Source of the DNA: Actinobacteria bacterium ATB1
GTDB lineage: Bacteria; Actinomycetota; Acidimicrobiia; UBA2766
DNA length: 5,779 nt
Assembly (NCBI GenBank): GCA_021404985.1
Contig: QWHP01000204.1
Location: 1 to 5,779, forward strand
Reading direction: 5' to 3'
Each line of letters starts with the position of its first letter. The first letter of the stretch is position 1. Made by a program: the position numbers and the translations under genes. Below, in pieces: positions 1 to 5,235 of this stretch. The notes below the pieces were generated by a model, which saw nothing but the letters and a program-made list of their open reading frames with translations, was not told where the DNA came from and searched no databases.

Positions 1-413
1 CTCTCCTCACCCAGGAGGATGTCCTCGTACGTCCGGTCCGTGGCCTCGTCCGTCAAGCGCGGGCTGTGGAAGCTGACGTAGGCGTTCAGTGGCTGGTGTT
101 TGTGGCGCGTGGCAGTCTTTATGGCCGTGATGATCTGCCGAGTGATGCAGAGCTCGGCGAACGCCCTGAAAGACGCCTGTCGCTCGGGCTTGAAGTCCCT
201 GATTGCCTTGAAGAGGCCGATCATGCCCTCCTGGTAGATGTCGTCGGAGTCCGCGCCGATGAGGAAGTAATTCCTCGCCTTCGTGCGGGCGTACCTCTGG
301 TATCGCCTCAGGAGAACGTTGAGGGCGACCTCGTTCCCGGCCTGTGTCGCCTGGACGAGATCGGCGTCTTCCCACGAGCGCAGTTCGGTGGTGAACACAG
401 CGGTGCCGTTCAC
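1..413 (-). CDS. sigH: SigH-family RNA polymerase sigma factor, N-terminal part (cut by left window edge)
   Basis: Sigma-70-family factor that directs RNA polymerase to a promoter subset. The first 137 codons are visible, against about 200-220 aa for the family, so region 4 lies outside the window. The frame is open to the edge with no lesion. After a variable N-terminus (about residues 1-13), region 1.2/2.1 begins at SWEDADLVQATQAGNEVAL (13-31). The region 2 core follows: RTKARNYFLIGADSDDIYQE (43-62), GMIGLFKAIRDFKPE (63-77) and SFRAFAELCITRQIITAIKT (81-100), then TRHKHQPLNAYVS (102-114). This closely resembles Bacillus SigH as I recall it. The GTG at 413 is chosen because GGGAGGAA lies just upstream; the frame has a TAG at 464-462. 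It follows rlmB, as in Firmicutes, but without yacP between. In Bacillus SigH serves the transition to stationary phase and sporulation; the regulon here is unknown. WhiG- or SigF-like identity is less likely given the match. Confidence 0.93.
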   Translation of the reverse strand, partial: MNGTAVFTTELRSWEDADLVQATQAGNEVALNVLLRRYQRYARTKARNYFLIGADSDDIYQEGMIGLFKAIRDFKPERQASFRAFAELCITRQIITAIKTATRHKHQPLNAYVSFHSPRLTDEATDRTYEDILLGEE

Positions 414-416
414 TGG

Positions 417-424
417 TTCCTCCC
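417..424 (-). promoter_or_regulatory. Strong Shine-Dalgarno site of the sigma factor gene
   Basis: On the minus strand the sequence reads GGGAGGAA followed by CCA and then GTG at 413-411, so the GGAGG core sits 5 bases from the start codon. It is the best ribosome-binding site in the window and fixes the GTG start. The other genes here have only weak or offset purine stretches upstream. Confidence 0.8.
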
Positions 425-556
425 AGTCCCAGTTCGTTGTGGTGCCTCGATATGCGGCACGCTACGGAGTCCTGCGCCAAGATCCCTACTGCAGACATGT
501 GATGATTGCTACGAGATATGACGTATTGGCCGTGCCCAGTGCACCACTTCGCCAGA

Positions 557-562
557 GGTATA
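557..562 (-). promoter_or_regulatory. Possible extended -10 element for the sigma gene
   Basis: Minus-strand TGCTATACC contains a TATACC hexamer preceded by TGC, which resembles an extended -10 box, about 145 bases upstream of the sigma GTG. No convincing TTGACA-like -35 lies at 16-18 bases, so this is only a candidate. If real, the transcript would have a long 5' leader of about 135 bases. Confidence 0.25.
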
Positions 563-691
563 GCACAGACGCGTTTGCCCACCTGAGGAGACCAGTCCTG
601 TTCGTCCGCATGGTCCCACGCATGTTGCGACTAATCCGGTCGACGTAGCACCCCGACCCGCGCCTCCGCGAGATACTTCCGCCACTATTAC

Positions 692-708
692 GGGGAGCAC
701 TCGCACCC
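692..708 (-). terminator. Possible hairpin directly after the rlmB stop
   Basis: Immediately after the TGA at 711-709 the minus strand reads GGGTGC-GAGT-GCTCCC. This gives a short stem with one T-T mismatch and a 4-base loop. There is no following T-run, so it would be at best a weak or factor-assisted terminator. It could equally be a chance hairpin in GC-rich DNA. Confidence 0.25.
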
Positions 709-1452
709 TCACGGAGAGCTGTCGGTGTTGTGTCTCACCGAGACCACGTAAGCCCCGATCGCGAGGGCCGTCACCACGTTCAGGCTCCCGACATTCCCCC
801 ACATCGGCACCGACAACAACTCGTCGCACAACCGTCTGATCTTGGGACGGATCCCGCTGCCCTCCGCTCCGGCGACCAGCACCAGGGGCTCGCCGAGCAG
901 GTTCGAGGACTCGAGGTGAACGCCTTCGGTATCCAGCCCGATGATCCACCTGCCGCGATCGCGCAACTCGCTGAGAGCCCCGGCCAGGTTGCCGACCGTG
1001 ACGAGTGGAACCCACTCGATCGCGCCGGCGGATGCCTTCACGACTGTGGGTGTGACGGGCGAAGATCGACGCGACGAGACGACGACACCCGCCGCCCCCA
1101 TCGCGTCGGCGACGCGGAGCGCCGCCCCGAGGTTGCGTGGATCCACGACCTCGTCGAGGGCCACAAGGAACCCGGATACGTCACACAGGTCCCCGAGCGT
1201 CGCAGCCGGGAGCGCATCTGCGGTGGCAACGACACCCTGGTGGGTCTGGATCCCCGCCATGCGCGTCAGGACGCTCTCCCCGACCCACCTGATGGGAACA
1301 CCGAGCTCCTCGCAGGGCGCGACCAGATCGGGCGGCAGGCGGTCCGGGTCGGACGTCAGAACCTCGCGCGCCCGCCTCCGTCGCGCACGCAGGAGCTCAG
1401 CGACCGGCCGTCTGCCTGCGATCACGTCGCCATCTGGTTCCGGTCGGCGCAT
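709..1452 (-). CDS. rlmB: 23S rRNA 2'-O-ribose methyltransferase, SPOUT (TrmH/RlmB) family
   Basis: Cytoplasmic SAM-dependent SpoU-family enzyme, expected to methylate the 2'-OH of the conserved 23S rRNA guanosine (G2251 in E. coli). It is 247 aa from the ATG at 1452, the usual family length. The N-terminal substrate-binding domain starts at VIAGRRPVAELLRA (10-23), matching the family's I-G-x-x-P-V-x-E-A-L opening. The SPOUT domain shows motif 1 at EVVDPRNLGAALRVADAMGA (101-120; N107, R113), motif 2 at VLVAGAEGSGI (191-201) and motif 3 at VPMWGNVGSLNVVTALAI (215-232). Motif 3 has VVTAL where VSVA is usual. The reading frame stays open upstream to 1698, but that part encodes a shadow of cysS and is not family-like. 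A GTG at 1425, just before IAGRRP, is an alternative start; neither start has a strong ribosome site. The gene overlaps the cysS end by 56 bases, consistent with translational coupling. A tRNA TrmH role is possible, but length and context favour RlmB. Confidence 0.93.
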   Translation of the reverse strand: MRRPEPDGDVIAGRRPVAELLRARRRRAREVLTSDPDRLPPDLVAPCEELGVPIRWVGESVLTRMAGIQTHQGVVATADALPAATLGDLCDVSGFLVALDEVVDPRNLGAALRVADAMGAAGVVVSSRRSSPVTPTVVKASAGAIEWVPLVTVGNLAGALSELRDRGRWIIGLDTEGVHLESSNLLGEPLVLVAGAEGSGIRPKIRRLCDELLSVPMWGNVGSLNVVTALAIGAYVVSVRHNTDSSP

Positions 1453-2872
1453 CTTCGACAAGGATCCCCAATTCCCCGAGCCCGGCTCGGACTCTGTCTG
1501 CCAACTCGAAGTCGCGCGACTCCCTGGCCCGGCGCCGGATGTCCAGCGCCAGCTCGACGAGGCCCTCCACGAGTGCCGTGTCGGCGCCCTCCTCTCGCGC
1601 GGGAGGAAGCACGCCCAGGATCTCGTCGAAGACCGCCAGAGCCTTTGCCCAGGACCACGCTGCATCCAGACGGCCGGTATCGAGCTCGGCGTTCGCACGT
1701 TTGGTCATCTCGAAGAGCGCTGCGACGGCTCCGGGGGTCCCGAAGTCGTCGTCCATCGATCTCTCCAGCGCCGACATCGCCTCGGCTTCGGGACCCACCT
1801 CGCCCTCCCCCCCGCTCCCCGCATACCCGTCCCTGCCCCCGGCCAGTGCCTCGAGAAGAGGACCCGTCAGTGCGGCCGAGTCGACCTGCAAGACCTCGGC
1901 GACACGGTCCCGGAAGGTCGCGAGGCGATCCACGGCGCGTTCGCATTCCTCGACGAGGTCCTCCGTGAACTCGAGCTGGTGCCGGTAATGAGTCTGGGCG
2001 ACGAGGAGGCGGATGGCTTCGGCGCTGTGCACCTCGAGCAGATCCGAGAGCATGACCACGTTCCCGGTCGACTTCGCCATCTTCTCACCCGCGAGGTTGA
2101 CCATCCCCGAATGGAGCCAATAGCGAGCGAAGGGCTTCGCCCCGGTCGCTGCCTCTGCTTGTGCGATCTCGTTCTCGTGGTGGGGAAAGACGAGGTCCGA
2201 ACCCCCACCGTGGATGTCGAAGCCCATCCCGAAGGCATCCGTCGACATGACCGAGCACTCGATGTGCCACCCGGGCCTGCCCGGACCCCAAGGGGACTCC
2301 CAACTCGGCTCCCCGGGCTTCGCTGCCTTCCAGAGAGCGAAGTCCTCGGGGTTCCGCTTGTGCTCTCCCGGCTCAACACGCGCTCCGGCGCGCAGGTCGG
2401 CGAGAGACTGGTGGGAGAGACGGCCGTAGCCGGCGTAGGAAGAGACGTCGAAGTACACGTCCCCATTGGCCGGATAGGCGTGGCCCCGCTCGACGATCGA
2501 CTCGATCATCGAGATCATCCCGCTGATGGCCTCGGTCGCCCTCGGCGTCCGGTCGGGCTCGAGAACACGCAGACGCCGCATGATGTCGGCCCAGACCTGC
2601 TCGTAGGTCCTGGCGACCTCCTCTGCCGAGCGCCCTTCCTCCCGGGCTCTCGCGATGATCTTGTCGTCGACATCTGTGTAGTTGGACACGAACGTGACCG
2701 TGCGGCTGTGCATGAGCCAGCGCCGGATCATGTCGAAGCAGATGACGGTCCGAGCGTGACCCAGGTGGGGCGGTCCGTACACGGTGGGGCCGCAGACGTA
2801 CATGTCGACGTGCCCGGGCCTCCGGGTCACCAGCTCCTCGAGTTCGCCGCTCTCGGTGTTGTGGATTCTCAC
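1397..2872 (-). CDS. cysS: Cysteinyl-tRNA synthetase (class I)
   Basis: Charges tRNA-Cys with cysteine in the cytoplasm; 491 aa from the chosen GTG, slightly longer than the usual 460-480. The N-terminus matches the family (RIHNTESGELEEL, then MYVCGPTVY). The HIGH motif is HLGH (36-39) and the KMSKS loop is KMAKS (264-268). The four zinc ligands fall at C27, C206 (WHIEC), H231 and E235 (HHENE), in the same positions as E. coli C28, C209, H234 and E238. The C-terminal helical and anticodon-binding part ends with RDFELADRVRAGLGELGI (453-470) and EDAPTGTRWR. This C-terminal part argues against MshC, the mycothiol ligase paralogue. A Gly/Glu-rich stretch at about 345-365 looks like a lineage-specific linker. 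GTG at 2872 was chosen because the frame upstream (to 2956) would overlap ispDF with a non-homologous extension, and AGGA lies 9 bases before it. It follows ispDF by 31 bases and overlaps rlmB, so it probably shares their transcript. Confidence 0.97.
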   Translation of the reverse strand: MRIHNTESGELEELVTRRPGHVDMYVCGPTVYGPPHLGHARTVICFDMIRRWLMHSRTVTFVSNYTDVDDKIIARAREEGRSAEEVARTYEQVWADIMRRLRVLEPDRTPRATEAISGMISMIESIVERGHAYPANGDVYFDVSSYAGYGRLSHQSLADLRAGARVEPGEHKRNPEDFALWKAAKPGEPSWESPWGPGRPGWHIECSVMSTDAFGMGFDIHGGGSDLVFPHHENEIAQAEAATGAKPFARYWLHSGMVNLAGEKMAKSTGNVVMLSDLLEVHSAEAIRLLVAQTHYRHQLEFTEDLVEECERAVDRLATFRDRVAEVLQVDSAALTGPLLEALAGGRDGYAGSGGEGEVGPEAEAMSALERSMDDDFGTPGAVAALFEMTKRANAELDTGRLDAAWSWAKALAVFDEILGVLPPAREEGADTALVEGLVELALDIRRRARESRDFELADRVRAGLGELGILVEDAPTGTRWRRDRRQTAGR

Positions 2873-2881
2873 GGGGTCGAA

Positions 2882-2885
2882 TCCT
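2882..2885 (-). promoter_or_regulatory. Probable Shine-Dalgarno site of cysS
   Basis: Minus-strand AGGA (within TTAGGATT) lies 9 bases before the GTG at 2872, inside the 31-base ispDF-cysS spacer. Its position supports the GTG start over the upstream extension of the frame. It is a short, moderate-strength match. Confidence 0.5.
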
Positions 2886-2903
2886 AAGGCACGGCCCGGT
2901 TGC

Positions 2904-4079
2904 TCACCCTCCCATTCGAGTGAGAGTCGCGATCGCCTGCGCTGCGATCCCCTCACCGCGCCCCGTGAATCCGAGCTTCTCCGAAGTCGTTCCCTTGACG
3001 TTCACGCGCTCGGGCGCGATGCGCATCGCTGCTGCGAGGCGGTCGCGGATCTCCTCCCTGTGGGGCGAGATGCGCGGTGCCTCGCACATGACTACCGTGT
3101 CGACGGAGCTCAACGTCCAGCCCAGCGCGAAGACATCGGCTGCCACCTTTTCGAGGAAGCCGATCGAGTCCGCGTCCTCCCATTCTGGTTCGGAGTCGGG
3201 GAATCTCTGTCCGATGTCACCCAGCCCGGCTGCGCCCAGCAGCGCATCGACGATGGCGTGCACGAGGACGTCGCCGTCGGAATGTCCGGCCAGGCCTCGG
3301 TCGTGTGGAATGTCCAGCCCGCCGAGACGAACGGGGCCGGAGCCCCCGAAGGCGTGTACGTCGAAGCCGAGACCGCTCGACACCCGCACACCCGCCCGGT
3401 CCCCGTCAGGTTCGGCTTCGAGGTCGCGTCGCTCTGCGGCTTCGAGGTCGGCCGCGTAGGTCAACTTGACGTTCGACGGATCTCCGGAGACCACGACCAC
3501 ATCCCCTCCCGTGGCCTCGACCATCGCTGCGTCGTCGGTGGCATCGGCTGCGAACTGCGCGTGAGCCCTCCTGAGGACCGACGCCCGGAATACCTGCGGA
3601 GTCTGCACGGCCCGCAGCATCTCACGCTTCAACGTCTCGAGGACATGGCCGTCGGGGGTGACCACCTTCACGGTGTCGCTGATCTCCAGCGAGGGCACCG
3701 CGCCGTCGGCACCCGCGGCCACGGCAGCCAGCCCTGCCTCGAGGAGGTCGGGGGTGGCGAACGGCCGGGCCGCGTCGTGCACCACAACGACCGGAACGTC
3801 GTCCGGCACGGCCTGGAGACCTGCCGCGACAGAATCCTGGCGGCGAGTACCACCCTTGACAACCCGCCTCACGACCGCACACTCGTCGGCGCCGGCGGCA
3901 CGGGCGGAGACGGGATCGTCTGCGACCACGACGACGGACATCCCGGACCGCTCGAACAGGTCGAGGGCTCGCGCCAAGACGGTACGGTCCCCCAGTCTCT
4001 GGTACTGCTTCGGGGTCCCGCCGCCGGCCCTCAGACCCGAGCCGGCCGCAAGGACGATCGCCCAGACATCTTCGCGCAC
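2904..4079 (-). CDS. ispDF: Bifunctional IspD/IspF of the MEP isoprenoid pathway
   Basis: One 391-aa polypeptide joins two MEP-pathway enzymes. IspD (2-C-methyl-D-erythritol 4-phosphate cytidylyltransferase) forms CDP-ME from MEP and CTP. IspF forms the 2,4-cyclodiphosphate, two steps later. IspD occupies about 1-225: nucleotide-binding loop AIVLAAGSGLRAGGGTPKQY (7-26; R17, K24), VHDAARPF (100-107), RAVQTPQ (156-162; R156), TDDAAMVE (181-188) and K205. A short charged linker of about 220-232 follows. IspF occupies about 233-391: GLGFDVHAF (236-244; metal ligands D240, H242), AGHSDGDVLVHAIVDALLGA (264-283; H274), GDIGQRFPDS (287-296) and GTTSEKLGFTGRGEGIAAQA (363-382). All key residues are present, so both halves should be active. 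The start is GTG (4079), 10 bases after the PIN/TRAM stop, with no clear ribosome site, so coupling is likely. Fusions are well known in alpha- and epsilonproteobacteria; mycobacteria keep the two genes separate. There is no stop or frame change at the junction. Confidence 0.96.
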   Translation of the reverse strand: MREDVWAIVLAAGSGLRAGGGTPKQYQRLGDRTVLARALDLFERSGMSVVVVADDPVSARAAGADECAVVRRVVKGGTRRQDSVAAGLQAVPDDVPVVVVHDAARPFATPDLLEAGLAAVAAGADGAVPSLEISDTVKVVTPDGHVLETLKREMLRAVQTPQVFRASVLRRAHAQFAADATDDAAMVEATGGDVVVVSGDPSNVKLTYAADLEAAERRDLEAEPDGDRAGVRVSSGLGFDVHAFGGSGPVRLGGLDIPHDRGLAGHSDGDVLVHAIVDALLGAAGLGDIGQRFPDSEPEWEDADSIGFLEKVAADVFALGWTLSSVDTVVMCEAPRISPHREEIRDRLAAAMRIAPERVNVKGTTSEKLGFTGRGEGIAAQAIATLTRMGG

Positions 4080-4089
4080 GAAGTCGAAG

Positions 4090-5184
4090 TTACCCCGGCC
4101 CTTGGTCGTCCCGGGGCCTGGCGAAGAGCATCCTTCCCTTCGACGTCTGGTGGGCGCTGCTCACGATCGCCTCGACCACTTCGCCGACGCGCCCCGACGC
4201 ACCGGAAACGACGACCATCGTGCCGTCCTCCGTATAGCCGACCCCCTGTCCCTCTTCCGTTCCCTCGGCCTCGATCTTGACGCGCAGTTCGTCTCCCGAG
4301 GCCACGGGCGGCCGCAGCGCCTCGGCAAGGCGGTTGACGTTCATGACCCAGACACCTTGGAGCTCTGCGACTCTCTGCAGGTTGAAGTCGGTGGTCATGA
4401 GGGCAGCCGGAATCCGCCGTGCCAGGTGCACAAGCTTGGCGTCCACGTGCTGGACCTCCGGCACCTCGTCGTCGATGACTGCAAGGTCCGACTCGCTGCT
4501 GAGGGCGTCGAGGACCTCGAGCCCCCGCCTGCCGCGACGGCGACGACGGGAGTCCCCTGCGTCCGCGATCGACTGGATCTCCTCGAGGACGAAGCGTGGC
4601 ACGATCGCCGGACCCGGCATGAAGCCCGATCGAGAGAGCGCGAGGAGCCTGCCGTCGATGATCGCCGAAGAGTCGAGGAGACAGGGCTTCTCGGAGGAGT
4701 TCTTCCCGAACACGTCCGTTGTCGTGAATCGCTGCCCTAGACCGGCCATCGCGAGGAGATCTTTGCTCTTGACGCGGGCGAGACGGAAGAAGAGGGTCGT
4801 GAGCGTGTAGACGAGGAGGAGCGTGATCGGGGCCGACCAGACTGCCGGCAGGAGCAGCAGGAAGGGCATCGAGAAGAGTATCCCTGCGAGCAATCCGACG
4901 AGCGCGCCGAGAACACCGGCGATCACCTCTGAAGCCGGCGCTCTGTCGACTCGGCGCTCGGCGACCCCGAACGCCGAGAGCAGGAGACGGCCGAGGACAC
5001 CACCCAGCAGGTAGCCGAGCGCCGCCCCGAACATGGAGCAGACGAAGACGAGCGTGCCCGGGTCCCAGGACGGCAGTGCGCGAGGGGCCGAGCGCCCGAG
5101 GGTGTAGCCGAGCGCGGTCATGCCGAGCACCACGATCAGGCGTGTGATCTCGACGAACGTCTTCGCACCCGTCCGGCTCTGCAT
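4090..5184 (-). CDS. yacL: Membrane-anchored PIN/TRAM domain protein (YacL type)
   Basis: Predicted membrane-tethered ribonuclease or RNA-binding protein; its exact substrate is not established. It has 364 aa, the usual family length. Hydrophobic segments lie at about 13-31, 43-65, 87-105 and 107-135, consistent with four membrane helices; the rest should be cytoplasmic. The PIN domain spans about 166-285, beginning at CLLDSSAIIDGR. Its acidic metal-binding residues are D171, E201 (VLEEIQ), D248 (HVDAKL) and D266 (TTDFN). The arginine-rich loop RRRRRGRRGLEVL (213-225) is typical of the family. The TRAM beta-barrel follows at about 290-357 (SGDELRVKIEAEG, GVGYTEDGTMVVV and a final GRMLFARP). 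ATG at 5184 has no good ribosome site; no other start is plausible before the disA stop. It lies between disA and ispDF. Firmicutes have it at the same place, while mycobacteria have carD in this neighbourhood. The symbol is by family and synteny. Confidence 0.92.
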   Translation of the reverse strand: MQSRTGAKTFVEITRLIVVLGMTALGYTLGRSAPRALPSWDPGTLVFVCSMFGAALGYLLGGVLGRLLLSAFGVAERRVDRAPASEVIAGVLGALVGLLAGILFSMPFLLLLPAVWSAPITLLLVYTLTTLFFRLARVKSKDLLAMAGLGQRFTTTDVFGKNSSEKPCLLDSSAIIDGRLLALSRSGFMPGPAIVPRFVLEEIQSIADAGDSRRRRRGRRGLEVLDALSSESDLAVIDDEVPEVQHVDAKLVHLARRIPAALMTTDFNLQRVAELQGVWVMNVNRLAEALRPPVASGDELRVKIEAEGTEEGQGVGYTEDGTMVVVSGASGRVGEVVEAIVSSAHQTSKGRMLFARPRDDQGPG

Positions 5185-5202
5185 ACACCGGAAGTCGGCA
5201 TG

Positions 5203-5217
5203 CAGCTCTGCGAGCTG
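5203..5217. repeat. Small perfect hairpin in the disA-yacL spacer
   Basis: CAGCTC-TGC-GAGCTG is a 6-base perfect inverted repeat with a 3-base loop. It starts 19 bases after the disA stop and lies 18 bases before the yacL ATG. A second GAGCTG at 5230-5235 could compete for the same arm. It has no T-run, so it is unlikely to be a terminator. It might affect mRNA stability or yacL translation, or be chance. Confidence 0.35.
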
Positions 5218-5235
5218 AAGCCGCAGCCGGAGCTG

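Larger units (their letters stand above)
414..708. other. Non-coding gap between rlmB and the sigma factor gene
   Basis: 295 bases lie between the rlmB stop codon and the sigma GTG. Frames crossing this stretch give no recognisable protein and continue only as shadows of the neighbours. It looks less GC-rich than the flanking genes, with AT-rich patches around 505-530 and 555-563. No tRNA cloverleaf or T-loop consensus is visible. The yacP (NYN domain) gene that sits between rlmB and sigH in Firmicutes is absent. The gap probably carries the end of the upstream operon and the promoter or leader of the sigma gene; candidate elements are listed separately. Confidence 0.75.

Noticed and set aside
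7..582. A 191-aa minus-strand open frame spanning the sigma gene and the gap.
   Set aside because: The sigma region 2 motifs are in another frame of the same strand (start 413). This frame is compositionally odd and has no homology that I recognise.
414..708. A tRNA or small RNA gene in the gap, since tRNAs often lie near the sigH-secE region.
   Set aside because: I see no acceptor-stem pairing, no GGTTCRANYCC-type T-loop and no CCA end on either strand.
1453..1698. A longer rlmB start at 1698.
   Set aside because: The added 82 residues are a shadow of cysS in another frame. RlmB homology begins just after the ATG at 1452.
1397..2872. Could this be MshC, the mycothiol cysteine ligase?
   Set aside because: The protein has the complete C-terminal helical and anticodon-binding region that MshC lacks, and it sits in the conserved cysS position between ispDF and rlmB.
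941..2887. A 648-aa plus-strand open frame opposite rlmB and cysS.
   Set aside because: It lies wholly antisense to two clearly recognised genes. Its translation is rich in R, P, G and D with no family motif, as expected of a shadow frame in GC-rich DNA.
2873..2956. A longer cysS start at 2956.
   Set aside because: It would add 28 residues with no counterpart in CysRS and overlap the ispDF end. The GTG at 2872 with AGGA upstream gives the normal N-terminus.
4423..4552. The arginine-rich run in the PIN/TRAM protein as a possible nuclear-localisation-like or unusual insertion.
   Set aside because: A basic GRRGL-containing loop at this position of the PIN domain is a normal feature of YacL-type proteins.
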